From contig NZ_FZOI01000015.1 of assembly GCF_900188385.1 (NCBI RefSeq), forward strand, positions 1 through 64,000: a DNA stretch of 64,000 bases. The letters run 5' to 3'. Made by a program: the position numbers and the translations under genes. Below are positions 20,379-29,749 of this stretch, one piece after another. The notes below the pieces were generated by a model. That model was not told where the DNA came from. It saw only the letters and a list, made by a program, of their open reading frames with translations, and made no database searches. The DNA comes from Azospirillum sp. RU38E (GTDB lineage Bacteria; Pseudomonadota; Alphaproteobacteria; Azospirillales; Azospirillaceae). Numbering within the stretch: the stretch's first letter is position 1; each line of letters begins with the position of its first letter.

Positions 20379-21523
20379 AACGGATTGTCAGCCGCTTGCT
20401 GATGCTAGCGGGCTTGACCACGCTGATCACCATGGCTGTGGGGTTGATTACCTATTATTTATCAACATACTATCAGTGGCATAACATCACGCACCACATG
20501 CCGGCCAAGGCGCAGGCTGAGCTACAGGAACTGATTGCCGCAGGCCAGCGGGGCAGCGATCGGTATTTCGAGCTGTATGAACGCTATGGCGGCGATCTGC
20601 CTGGCGTTACCGATCTGGGCATGATCGGGCTGATCGGGTTTATTTCCATCCTGGTCGGGGGCTGTGTGTCGGTGGTGCTGGCGCGGCGAATAAGCCGCCC
20701 CATCGCCGATGTTGCCCGCGCCGCGGCCCGTGTGTCTGCCGGTGACCGTTCGGCGCGGGTCGATCGGGGCGGCGTTTCGGGGGAGGTCGGGGAGTTGGTG
20801 GACAGTTTCAACCGCATGGCTGCCGAAATCCAGGCCTATGAACGCGAACGCACGGTGCTGACGGCTGGCATCGCGCATGAGCTGCGCACGCCGTTGACCA
20901 TCCTGAAAGGGCGCTTGCATGGCTTGGCTGACGGGGTGATCGACCCGGCCACCGGCGAGGCGCATCGCCTGCTGCGACAGGTGGAGCAATTATCGCGTCT
21001 GGTTGAGGATCTGCGTACCCTGGCCCATGCCGATGCCGATGAACTGGGCCTGGATCAGCGCCGCTTGCGCATTGATCAGGTATTGCACACGGCCGTCGCA
21101 GATCTGGCTGCGTCGGCAGAACAGGCGGATGTCAGACTGCTGGAGGATTACCAGCCCTTGCTGGTCAAGGGCGATCCCGTCCGCCTGACGCAGGTCTTCA
21201 CCAACCTGCTGACCAACGCCATCAAACATGCGCCGCGCGGCACATTGGTCACGGTGCAGCTTTGCCAGCGGGGAGGGTGGGGTGTGGTTGAGGTTCTGGA
21301 TGAAGGCGTCGGCTTCGCTCCAGACGAGGAGGAGCGTCTGTTCATTCCCTTCTGGCGCGGTGCCGCTGACAAGCGCCTGGGCCGACCGGGCAGCGGTATT
21401 GGCCTGGCGCTGGCTGCCAAACTGGCCGAAGCCCATGGCGGACGCATCACTGCCCAAAACCGTACCGACCGCTCTGGCGCCTGTTTTGCCGTGTGGCTGC
21501 CTTTGTTGCAATTAACCGAATAG
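20375..21523 (+). CDS. Sensor histidine kinase (BaeS-like)
   Basis: A 382-residue membrane kinase. TM1 is at residues 5-30, with a short periplasmic loop of about 55 residues. TM2 (LGMIGLIGFISILVGGCVSVVL) is followed by a HAMP domain (SRPIADVARAAARVSAGDRSARV). The phospho-acceptor His is in AGIAHELRTPLTIL. Catalytic boxes include N (LTNLLTNAIKHAPRG), G1 (VLDEGVGF) and G2 (RPGSGIGLALAAKLAEAHGG). The ATG at 20375 overlaps the response-regulator stop; an ATG at 20363 is also in frame. The stimulus is unknown; the periplasmic domain is small. Confidence 0.94.
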   Translation: MKRIVSRLLMLAGLTTLITMAVGLITYYLSTYYQWHNITHHMPAKAQAELQELIAAGQRGSDRYFELYERYGGDLPGVTDLGMIGLIGFISILVGGCVSVVLARRISRPIADVARAAARVSAGDRSARVDRGGVSGEVGELVDSFNRMAAEIQAYERERTVLTAGIAHELRTPLTILKGRLHGLADGVIDPATGEAHRLLRQVEQLSRLVEDLRTLAHADADELGLDQRRLRIDQVLHTAVADLAASAEQADVRLLEDYQPLLVKGDPVRLTQVFTNLLTNAIKHAPRGTLVTVQLCQRGGWGVVEVLDEGVGFAPDEEERLFIPFWRGAADKRLGRPGSGIGLALAAKLAEAHGGRITAQNRTDRSGACFAVWLPLLQLTE

Positions 21524-21747
21524 GCTGACGCGATCCTATCTCCATGCAGTCACGGAGCAGGGCAGGACTGGAGCGAGCTTTCCAGGTATCACGCCCTTCC
21601 TGAGTGTCCCACCTTCTCAATCGTCTGATCTGGGCGCTTCTATTTTTCCGTCTGCGATCCACCGAGAGGGATGCTTCCGTGGGACACGTGCTTCGCTGAA
21701 TGATTAATTAGGTTCATTCATAAGCTGTAGGGTCTGGTGACATCATT
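21524..21747. other. Intergenic stretch without recognisable gene
   Basis: After the kinase stop no open frame here shows family motifs. It is relatively AT-rich near 21695-21730 and leads into the transposase remnant and repeat copy 1. I see no clear terminator. Confidence 0.4.
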
Positions 21748-22050
21748 TCAACGAAGCGACAGCAGTGTCGAGGCGGTAATCGGCAATCCTGATGCGCTCT
21801 CGGCTACTGTCGTATGCTGCGTCAACGGCTTCGCGGAGAGGGGTTTGACCCCGAGCCGACGTTCCCGGCGTAGTGACAGGATCAAGGCCGCCTGATCACC
21901 AAAAACCTTCTGGGCAGCAAGCCGGTGAGGGCGGCGACTGCGCTCTACCAAGCCGGCCTCGCCATCAGCCTGATAGCGGCGCCACCATTTGCGCAGCGTA
22001 GGCCGCGAGATGCCACAACGGCGGCGATCACAAAGTTGAAAGGATGTCAT
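21748..22050 (-). pseudogene. IS481-like transposase remnant (N-terminal HTH only)
   Basis: A 100-codon frame whose first two thirds (CGISRPTLRKWWRRYQADGEAGLVERSRRPHR, then RRERRLGVK) match the N-terminal helix-turn-helix of IS481-family transposases. After GVK the similarity stops abruptly and the tail is unrelated. The DDE catalytic domain is absent, so it cannot be active. No terminal inverted repeats could be paired. It marks an old insertion next to repeat copy 1. Confidence 0.75.
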
Positions 22051-22120
22051 CGGATTTCACAGCTAAAGGATGGGGATTTCGCCCCTGACGCCATGGTCGG
22101 TAACCAGCTCCGCTGATATC

Positions 22121-22279
22121 ATACCAATCTCCCTTGATCGTGACCGATCCAGGGAGATTTCAGGTTCCCTCAGTCGCCGGGCGCTGCCATCCAGCAGCTT
22201 GGCTTGCGCCGCATGCGCGGCGGGCCGGCGGTCGCCGGCCTCCAATCCGCCAAGGGTCAAACCCTCGGCGGATTGGTAT
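22121..22279 (+). repeat. Multi-hairpin interspersed repeat, copy 1
   Basis: A 159-bp element bounded by ATACCAATC and its inverse GATTGGTAT. It contains about five stem-loops: AATCTCCCT/AGGGAGATT; GCTGC/GCAGC; GCCGC/GCGGC; GCCGGC/GCCGGC; and a long terminal stem built on CCAATCCGCC/GGCGGATTGG. It is homologous to 26911-27078 and, inverted, to 37773-37933. It lies 59 bp upstream of the YCF48-like gene. Confidence 0.85.
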
Positions 22280-22338
22280 CAGCCCCACGCTTTGCACGGC
22301 ACGCCCTTGCCATGGGCGTGCCGGTTGGAGAGATTTCG

Positions 22339-23430
22339 ATGGATGTTGCCGCACAAAAGTGGCGGGCGCTGGGCCTTTGCCTGCCGCTGATCCTGGGCAT
22401 GGGGGCGATGGACGCCAGCGCGCGTGAGGCCCCGCCGCTGGAACAGCCTGCCCTGATCAGCCCCCAGGCCGCCCGTACCGTTCTGCTGGGGCTGGCACGG
22501 GCGGGGGAAAGGCTGGTGGCCGTGGGGGAGCGGGGGATCATCCTTTATTCCGATGATAACGGGGTCGGCTGGCAACAGGCCCGCGTGCCGGTCAGTGTGA
22601 CCCTGATCAGCATCATTTTCACCCGTCCCAGCCAGGGTTGGGCCGCCGGTCATAATGGCGTGCTGCTGCGCAGCGACGATGCCGGCGCCACCTGGCAGCG
22701 GGTCTTGGACCGGCGCGATGTGGTGCTTCTGCATCAACGCGCGGCTGAACAGTTGGCCACGCAACGCGGGCAGGATGATGACCGTGCCCGGCTGGCCCGC
22801 CGGCAGGCCGAACAACTGGCGACAGATGAACGGGACAGCCCCTGGCTGGATCTGTCCATGGATGCCCAGGGCCGGCTTTGGCTGGCCGCTGCTTATGGTG
22901 TGCTGATGCGCAGCAATGATGGCCAGCAATGGGAAGCCTGGTCTTCCCATCTGGGCAATATCGACCGTCATCTTTATGCGGTGAAAGTTTGGGAAGGACA
23001 GGTGGTCATTGTCGGGGAACAGGGGCTGTTGCTGCGTTCCATTGATGATGGCGAAAATTTCCAGGTTCTGGACCTTCCCTATGAAGGCAGCATGTTCACC
23101 CTGCAACTGGGGGCGGATGGCATGGTGCTGGCCGGGTTGCGCGGCAATGGTTTCCGTTCCAGCGATGGGGGGAACAGCTTCACCCCCCTGGCTCTGCCGG
23201 CCCCGGTTTCCCTGACGGCCAGCCTGCGCCTGCCCGACCAGTCCATCCTGCTGGCAGATCAGGCAGGCGGGCTTTACCGGCTGGCGGGTGAGGCGCTGTC
23301 GCGGGTGGGAACGGCCCCGTTGGGCAATCCATCCGCCCTGGCCCTGGCGGCGGATGGCAGCCTTGTCGTCAGCGGCAGCCAGGGTGCCGCCCGTGTTGCC
23401 GGCTTGTCGATTGAAAGTGTGACGCCATGA
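22339..23430 (+). CDS. YCF48/BNR-repeat-like beta-propeller protein
   Basis: A 363-residue secreted protein. The signal peptide ends around MDASAREA. The rest is a beta-propeller of YCF48/BNR type with repeated blades such as GERGIILYSDDNGVGWQQ, GHNGVLLRSDDAGATWQRV, LMRSNDGQQWEAW, GEQGLLLRSIDDGENFQVL and GNGFRSSDGGNSF. The start at 22339 has GGAG 9 nt upstream and gives the signal peptide directly. Its stop overlaps the next start by 4 bp (ATGA), coupling it to an MMPL-type RND gene. In many proteobacteria such propellers pair with RND transporters of this type; the role is undefined. Confidence 0.88.
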   Translation: MDVAAQKWRALGLCLPLILGMGAMDASAREAPPLEQPALISPQAARTVLLGLARAGERLVAVGERGIILYSDDNGVGWQQARVPVSVTLISIIFTRPSQGWAAGHNGVLLRSDDAGATWQRVLDRRDVVLLHQRAAEQLATQRGQDDDRARLARRQAEQLATDERDSPWLDLSMDAQGRLWLAAAYGVLMRSNDGQQWEAWSSHLGNIDRHLYAVKVWEGQVVIVGEQGLLLRSIDDGENFQVLDLPYEGSMFTLQLGADGMVLAGLRGNGFRSSDGGNSFTPLALPAPVSLTASLRLPDQSILLADQAGGLYRLAGEALSRVGTAPLGNPSALALAADGSLVVSGSQGAARVAGLSIESVTP

Positions 23431-25796
23431 CCGTATCCCTTGCCACCCGGCATCCCGAAGATGGCGCGCTTCCCTTCGATCCCCGCTCTGGCAGCCGGAT
23501 CGAACGGCTGCTGTTCAATTACCGTTCCCTGATCCTGTTGCTGTGCGCCATTGTCACCGCCCTGGCCGCCAGCCAGCTGCCCCGGCTGCACAGCAATGGC
23601 AGTTTCGAAAAGATGATCCCCAGCGATCATCCCTTCATCGTCAATTATCTGACGATGAAAAGCGATCTGCCCAACCCCAATGTGCTGCGCATCGCCGTCA
23701 CCGCGCCCGGCGCGGATATTTATGACGCGGCTTTCCTGGAAAAGCTGCAACGCCTGACCAACGAGCTGGTAGCCTTTGCCGAGGTTGATCGGGTGGGCTT
23801 GAAAAGCCTGTGGACCCCCAATGCCCGCTGGCAGGGGGTGACGGAGGAAGGGTTTGATGCCGGCCCCCTGGTCCCCAATGAGTATCAGGGCCGACCGGAG
23901 GATCTGCAACAGCTGCGGGTCAATGTCCACCGGTCGGGGGAAATCGGCAAGATCGTCTCCTTTGATGAGAAATCGGCCCTGATCTCCGTGCCCCTGCTGC
24001 CCGACAATGCCGAACTGAAACGGCAGATTGATTATGGCGCGCTGAACACAAGGCTGGAGGAAATACGCGCCCGCTATGAGGCACAGGGCGTGCCCATGCA
24101 GATATCCGGCTTTGCCAAGGTGGTGGGCGATCTGATTGCCGGCTTGCAGAAAATCGCCTTGTTCTTCCTGCTGTCCATCGTGCTGGCGGCAGCGGTGCTT
24201 TATGCCCATACGCGCTGCCTGCGCAGCACCGGGCTGGTGGTTGTCTGTTCGCTGGTGGCGGTGGTCTGGCAGCTGGGTGCGCTGCCGGCCCTGGGCTTTG
24301 ACCTGAACCCCTATTCCGTGCTGGTACCGTTCCTGGTCTTCGCCATCGGGATGAGCCACGGTGCCCAGAAGATGAACGGCATCATGCAGGATGTCGGGCG
24401 CGGGGCACCGAAGGAGGTGGCGGCACGCTATACGTTCCGCCGCCTGTTCCTGGCCGGGCTGACGGCCCTGCTCTGTGATGCGGTCGGCTTTGGCGTGCTG
24501 CTGATCATTGATATTCCCGTCATCCAGGAACTGGCGATGATCGCCAGCCTGGGCGTGGCCATCCTGATCTTCACCAACCTGATCCTGCTGCCGATCCTGT
24601 TGAGCTATATCGGCGTCAGCCCGCTGGCGGCGGAGCGCAGCCTGCGGGCGGAACGGGGGCAGAGCCATCCGGTATGGCACTGGCTGGGCCGGTTGACGGA
24701 AAGGCGGCGTGCCCTGGCGACGGTGGTGTTCTGCGGTCTGCTGGCCGTGGGGGCGTTCATGGTCAGCCTGCATCTGAAGATTGGCGACCTGGACCCCGGC
24801 GCACCGGAATTACGGGCGGATTCCAGGTACAACCTTGATGATGCCTATATCAAGCAGAAGTACGGGGCCAGCGCCGACGCCTTCATCGTCATGGTCCGCA
24901 CCCCGGAAGGGGCCTGTTCCACCTATGACACGTTGATGCGGGTGGATGCGTTGGAATGGAAGCTGCGCAGCCTGCCGGTGGTGGAAAACACTGTTTCCCT
25001 GGCGGGCCAGCAGCGCCTGTTGATGAGCGGCTATAACGAAGGCAATCCGAAATGGTATGAGCTGCCGACGAACAGCGCCATGCTGAACACTATTACGTCC
25101 AATTCCCCGCGCGGCCTGTTCAATGACAGCTGCTCGGTGCTGCCACTGACCGCCTATCTGCAGGATCACCGTGCCGACACGCTGACCAGCGTGGTGACGG
25201 TGGCAGCGGAATTCGCCAAGTAGAATGACAGTGCCGATGCCCAATTCCTGCTGGCCGGTGGCAGTGCCGGGATCGAGGCGGCCACCAACATCGTGGTGCA
25301 GCAGGCCAACCGGGAAATGCTGCTCTGGGTCTATGGCGCGGTGCTGATCCTCTGCTTTGTCACCTTCCAATCCTGGCGGGCGGTGGTGTGTCCCATGTTG
25401 CCACTGGCCCTGATCTCGCTGTTGTGCGAGGCATTGATGGTGGTGCTGGGGGTGGGCGTGAAGGTCGCCACCCTGCCGGTGATCGCCCTGGGCGTCGGCA
25501 TCGGCGTGGATTACGCGCTTTATGTCATGAGCATTTTGCTGGCCCATCTGCGCCGGGGAGAGGCATTGACGGATGCGTTCGAGGCGGCATTGCTGTTCAC
25601 CGGTCGCATGGTGATGCTGACCGGTGTCACCCTGGCGGTTGGCGTGGCGGTCTGGGCCTGGTCGCCCATCAAGTTCCAGGCCGATATGGGGATTTTGCTG
25701 GCTTTCATGTTCATCGGCAACATGGTGGGGGCGCTGGTGCTGCTGCCGGCCCTGGCACATTTCCTGTTGCGGCCAGCGCATGCAAGAAGCGCCTGA
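23427..25796 (+). pseudogene. MMPL-type RND transporter interrupted by an in-frame amber stop
   Basis: The frame encodes a 789-codon RND transporter of the MMPL/sterol-sensing-like class. The first 598 residues hold TM1 (LILLLCAIVTALAASQL), the first periplasmic domain, the first TM block (FAIGMSHGAQKMNGI) and the start of the second periplasmic domain. A TAG at 25221-25223 follows EFAK. Beyond it the same frame continues with normal family sequence, including the second TM block (GVGIGVDYALYVMSILLAHLRRG) and a plausible stop at 25796. One C-to-T change (CAG to TAG) explains it. No frameshift is needed, so it is a recent nonsense mutation, a sequencing error or a readthrough case. It is coupled to the YCF48-like gene upstream. 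Confidence 0.85.
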
Positions 25797-25931
25797 TGAC
25801 AAAGATGGCGAAGATACCTGAAACCTGGAGAGTGGCTGGTCGCGGTGTGGGTGGTGGTTCCGCGAAGGCTCAAGGTCGCCTTTTTCCGTCTCGGGTTGAG
25901 GGGCGGTGCAATTCCGGGTAGTTCATTAACG

Positions 25932-25969
25932 CCGCGTCCCGGTTATCGGCTCCAATCACCGGGACGCGG
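25932..25969. terminator. Bidirectional hairpin terminator
   Basis: An 11-bp perfect stem (CCGCGTCCCGG at 25932-25942, CCGGGACGCGG at 25959-25969) lies between the convergent RND and glycosidase genes. Confidence 0.75.
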
Positions 25970-25975
25970 TATAAT

Positions 25976-26887
25976 TCAGGGTGTCGCGGGTACATTCAGA
26001 TCGGGCAATGGGCCGGGTTTTCCCGGTACGAACAGCAGGATATGGTTGGCCACCGGTCGTTCCCGCCCCACGATGCCGGTATGGATGGGGCGGTTCAATA
26101 GCTTTGCACCCCCATGCCCATCAGCGGTTACCAGGGTTGAGGAGCCGCCGCCATCCAGATTGATGGCATCGTTGGCCCCCAGGGTGACGAACAAGGCTGT
26201 CAAATCTGCCAAGGGCATGCCGGCGCTATCGGGTTGACGGCCATCGACAATGACCACCCAGGCTCGCCGGCCATCCTTTGAAATACCAAAAGCGGTGCGC
26301 GGATGCCGCTGGGTGGCATAAGGCAGGGTGGAAGCAACGGCCTGTCCGGCCCGCAGCAACCGGGGGCCGGCGGCCACACCGTCGGTGTAGTGGGCCGGGC
26401 ATTGCTGACCATCCACAATCACCACCCGCGCCTGTTTGAAACAGAGCATACTGTCCACCCTGTCATCAAGGTCGGTTTCCACTGGGGAGATAGCCACGCC
26501 CTGGGCGATGGCGGCACCGGAGACATTCACCGGGTCGCCAACATGGGGATAATAATCTTCCCCACCCTTGCTGCCACCTTTGAAGGGCAGGAAGTAACTG
26601 GCATTGAAGCCCAGCCTTGCGCCGCTTTCCGCCAGATAGGCGCTGGTCAGTCGAGCCACATGTTCCATGCCGCGTGTGTTGTCACCGGAAGTTACGGCGA
26701 AACGCAACCCCGGTTGTTGCAGATCAATGAAAACGATATGGACCCGTTCGGGGACAGCCCCGGTTTCGATCTTCTGTTCATAGCCGATCCCGGGGGCAAG
26801 CGGGATACCTGGCAGCGGAGAACAGGCGGCAAGCAGCAGGAATGTCAGGCCCGCCCCCAGATGGAAAGGGCGTTTGAGTATTTTCAT
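25976..26887 (-). CDS. Phosphodiester glycosidase (NAGPA-domain) lipoprotein
   Basis: A 303-residue lipoprotein: signal peptide with lipobox LLLAAC, then a phosphodiester glycosidase domain of the NAGPA/DUF2233 type. Typical motifs are GFNASYF, GPRLLRAGQ, HPRTAFGISKDGRRAWVVIVDGR and the strongly conserved NLDGGGSSTLV. The human relative removes GlcNAc from a phosphodiester; bacterial members act on exopolysaccharide or teichoic-type glycosides. The ATG at 26887 has GGAA 9 nt upstream; ATGs at 26896 and 26911 are in frame. Repeat copy 2 lies directly upstream. The substrate is unknown. Confidence 0.88.
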   Translation of the reverse strand: MKILKRPFHLGAGLTFLLLAACSPLPGIPLAPGIGYEQKIETGAVPERVHIVFIDLQQPGLRFAVTSGDNTRGMEHVARLTSAYLAESGARLGFNASYFLPFKGGSKGGEDYYPHVGDPVNVSGAAIAQGVAISPVETDLDDRVDSMLCFKQARVVIVDGQQCPAHYTDGVAAGPRLLRAGQAVASTLPYATQRHPRTAFGISKDGRRAWVVIVDGRQPDSAGMPLADLTALFVTLGANDAINLDGGGSSTLVTADGHGGAKLLNRPIHTGIVGRERPVANHILLFVPGKPGPLPDLNVPATP

Positions 26888-26910
26888 GATGGTCATTTCC
26901 GGAATTCCCA

Positions 26911-27078
26911 TAATTCCAATCTCCCTTGATCGTGACCGATCCAGGGAGATTTTGCGTTCCCTCAGTCGCCGGGCGGGCGCATCCGCGCCCTTGGCTTGCG
27001 CCGCTACCAAGCGGCGGGCCGGCGGTCGCCGGCCTCCAATCTGCCAAGGGTCAAACCCTTGGCGGATTGGTACAATTC
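26911..27078 (+). repeat. Multi-hairpin interspersed repeat, copy 2
   Basis: About 165 bp, same orientation as copy 1. It begins near AATTCCAATCTCCC and ends near GGCGGATTGGTACAATT, so its outer ends differ from copy 1 but the inner stems are retained. The second stem here is GGGCGC/GCGCCC where copy 1 has GCTGC/GCAGC. Confidence 0.85.
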
Positions 27079-27128
27079 CTCGATGGGATATGGCGGTCGC
27101 ACACCAGGGGCACCCGACCGCCATTGCC

Positions 27129-29687
27129 TCACAGCCTGAAGGCCACGCCCAGCCAGAACTGGCGCCCGAAATAGTTCAGATCGCGTACCCCCAGCCCATC
27201 GTAATTTTCCCGATGTTCATTGGTGACGTTACGGGCCTCGCCGATCAGATCATACGGACCCAGTTGAAGGCGGGCCTGCAGGTCCAACTGCTTGAAGGAC
27301 TTGTCATAACGGTTGCTTGTCGGGTCGCTGGCGCTGATTGCCGTATAGAGCTTTCCCGTGTAGGCGTAAGAGATACGGCCCTTGAACGGCCCCTGTTCAT
27401 AGAACAGGGCCGCGTTAGCCTGCCAGGTCGGTTGTTGTGTCAGACGATCGAACGTGACCCCACCCGGCAGGTCTGCCTGGGCCTGCAGCCAGGTGGCATT
27501 GCCGGAGACACCGAAATTCGCCAGAAATCCCGGCAGGAAATCCAGGCGGTTGCGGATAAAGCCAAGCTCCACCCCATAGATGTGGGAGCCGGAAAGGTTC
27601 TGTGGCTGGGTAACGCTGTAGCGCGTCCCGTCGATCAACTGGGTGCCGATGGCGGCACTGAAAATGTCGTTGCTGATATCCTTGTAGAAGGTGGCCGCCG
27701 ACAGGATGCCATGATCGTCCGGCAGGTAATATTCCAGTGACAGATCGTAATTATCCGCCTTGCGCGCCGTCAGTTCCGGGTTGCCGCGTGTCAGGGTGAG
27801 GTTCGCCTGATTCAGGGTTTCGTTGGTTCCCAGGTCACTGGGATTGGGCCGGCCAATGGCCTTGGCATAGGCAAGGCGCAGTTTCAGCGCCTCGGTGATA
27901 TTGTAATTGGCACTGATCGACGGCAGGAAATCATCATAATCACCCTTGCGCCGGAGCGGCGTCAGGCTGCTGCCGGCCACCCGGTACCCATCAACCGAAC
28001 TGTCAGTCTGTTCATACCGTCCGCCGAAGATCAGCGTATAATCATCCCCGGCGTACTGGCCCAGCAGATAGACCGCCTTGACCTTCTCGGTCACCTTGTA
28101 ATCATTGCGCAGTGCGTTCAGCGCCGTGGCCGCCTCATCGCGGACCAGAAGGGACGGGTTGCTGGTCTTCAAACTATCGAACCGGCGATAATCGATGATC
28201 AGCATCGGATTGCTGGAGTAAATCGGCACATAGCTGCTCGGTAGCAGCACATCGGCCAGGGTCAAGCTGCGGCCCGGCGCTAATCGATAGATTTCCTGAC
28301 GGGTATCGAAATTACGTTCATTTTCCCGATATTTCAGCCCCACCCCAAAGCCCCAACCCTGATCACCGCGTTCGGTATTGAAGCCGTAATCGATGGCCCC
28401 TTCGCGGATATCATCGTCGCTTTTGTCCCGGTATGGATTGTAGGACGCAAAAGCATAATTGGCAGGATTGTTGAAGCTGGACGGGTTGATCAGCGTAAAG
28501 GACGGAATCCCGTCCTTGATCGTATAGTCATAGGCATTGGCGGTGGAGGTGGGCAGGTTGAACTGTAGCTGGTTGGAGGCTTCCAGAAATGTGGCCTTCG
28601 AGTAGGAGCCGCGCAGCTTGATCGTCTGATCTTCATCAGCATTCCAATCGACATTGCCCTGGATCACCCTCAATGGTTTCTCGATGGGGAAATCATTGAA
28701 GCGAACAAAACCGCCGGCGCTGCTGACACGCGCCTTATTGCCGCCGGTCGCGGCGGCATCGACGGCGCCGCGTGTCAGCTGGTGCGACAGGCGGACCTCG
28801 TTATCATCCTGGGAGAAATAGGTGCCGCTGAGGCTGACCTTCAAATCCGCGTCGCGCTGCCATTCCAGTTTGGCCGTGCCGCCATAACGGTCAACTGTAT
28901 TGGGGTAACCGCTCATCAGGATGGAACTGGCTACCGGCACGCCATTGGTGAGCGTATAATTGCCAGGATTGTTGCGTTCCTGGTCGCGCCGCTTGCGGCT
29001 GAAGGAGCCGGTCAGCAGCAGGCCGAACTGTTCCTCCGGCCCGAACAGGGTGGAAAAGGTGCCGTCGCCCCGGAAATTGATGCCATCATCGCTTTTCCGG
29101 TTGAAGTTTTTGCCCGGCACGTCCTTGCTGTCGCCCGTTCCCACAAAGGCCGAGCCGACAATATAGGTCCGTCTGGAATCAAAGGCGGAACGGGTCACCA
29201 GATTGACAGTCCCGCCAATGGCATTGCCTTCGATATCCGGTGTGCGGGATTTATAGACTTCCAGGCGCTTTACCGCCGTCGTCGGGATCGCCTCCATATT
29301 CAGCTGCCGGTTGCCCCGTTCCGCCGTGGCGATGGCGGAACCGTCAAGCGCGCCGAACGTGAAATTGGGGTTGAGACCCCGCACCCCGACATAACGCCCC
29401 TCATCCTCGTCAAAAACCGTCTGGACACCAGGAAGGCGGCGGAAACTGTCGGAAATATTATAATCCGGCTGCTGCCCGATATCGTCACCGGACATGAATT
29501 CGCCGATCTGGGCTGCATCGCGCTTGGCTTCCACCGCGCGGGCATTCTGCCGGGCATAGCCGGTGACGACGATTTCTTCCAACAGCTCCGTCTGTTGTGC
29601 CCCTGCCGCCGGCACCGTGGCGGACAGTGCAAGCATCGCCATTCCCGACAGCCAGTGCTGTCGGGCTGATATTGTCCTTTTTTGCAT
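27129..29687 (-). CDS. TonB-dependent outer-membrane receptor (Xanthomonas/Caulobacter type)
   Basis: An 852-residue receptor. The signal peptide ends near PAAGAQQ; the TonB box is EEIVVTGY. The plug domain reads DIGQQPDYNISDSFRRLPGVQTV, VGVRGLNPNF and DIEGNAIGGTVNLVTRSAF. A long beta-barrel ends FGRQFWLGVAFRL with the terminal aromatic/Leu pattern. The plug wording and length match the TIGR01782-like family, which often imports carbohydrates or other complex nutrients rather than siderophores. The start at 29687 has GGGGGAG upstream. An ATCAC-N9-GTGAT dyad sits 43 bp upstream and resembles one before the ROK regulator, suggesting a sugar-type ligand. Confidence 0.93.
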   Translation of the reverse strand: MQKRTISARQHWLSGMAMLALSATVPAAGAQQTELLEEIVVTGYARQNARAVEAKRDAAQIGEFMSGDDIGQQPDYNISDSFRRLPGVQTVFDEDEGRYVGVRGLNPNFTFGALDGSAIATAERGNRQLNMEAIPTTAVKRLEVYKSRTPDIEGNAIGGTVNLVTRSAFDSRRTYIVGSAFVGTGDSKDVPGKNFNRKSDDGINFRGDGTFSTLFGPEEQFGLLLTGSFSRKRRDQERNNPGNYTLTNGVPVASSILMSGYPNTVDRYGGTAKLEWQRDADLKVSLSGTYFSQDDNEVRLSHQLTRGAVDAAATGGNKARVSSAGGFVRFNDFPIEKPLRVIQGNVDWNADEDQTIKLRGSYSKATFLEASNQLQFNLPTSTANAYDYTIKDGIPSFTLINPSSFNNPANYAFASYNPYRDKSDDDIREGAIDYGFNTERGDQGWGFGVGLKYRENERNFDTRQEIYRLAPGRSLTLADVLLPSSYVPIYSSNPMLIIDYRRFDSLKTSNPSLLVRDEAATALNALRNDYKVTEKVKAVYLLGQYAGDDYTLIFGGRYEQTDSSVDGYRVAGSSLTPLRRKGDYDDFLPSISANYNITEALKLRLAYAKAIGRPNPSDLGTNETLNQANLTLTRGNPELTARKADNYDLSLEYYLPDDHGILSAATFYKDISNDIFSAAIGTQLIDGTRYSVTQPQNLSGSHIYGVELGFIRNRLDFLPGFLANFGVSGNATWLQAQADLPGGVTFDRLTQQPTWQANAALFYEQGPFKGRISYAYTGKLYTAISASDPTSNRYDKSFKQLDLQARLQLGPYDLIGEARNVTNEHRENYDGLGVRDLNYFGRQFWLGVAFRL

Positions 29688-29730
29688 CCTGATCTCCCCC
29701 GAAAAGGCCCCGATCAACCCGGGAATTAAT

Positions 29731-29749
29731 ATCACTCTCTATAGGTGAT
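29731..29749. promoter_or_regulatory. Putative ROK-regulator operator, copy 1
   Basis: ATCACTCTCTATAGGTGAT, flanked by TTAAT-type AT-rich arms, lies upstream of the receptor start at 29687. It agrees at 15 of 19 positions with the site at 31882-31900. Confidence 0.6.

Noticed and set aside
22204-22338. Extended N-terminus for the YCF48-like protein
   Set aside because: It would translate part of repeat copy 1; the ATG at 22339 has a Shine-Dalgarno and yields a signal peptide at once.
23274-24773. Long reverse frame opposite the YCF48/RND genes
   Set aside because: Rich in Gln/His/Arg, as is typical for the antisense of GC-rich coding sequence; the forward strand encodes recognisable proteins.
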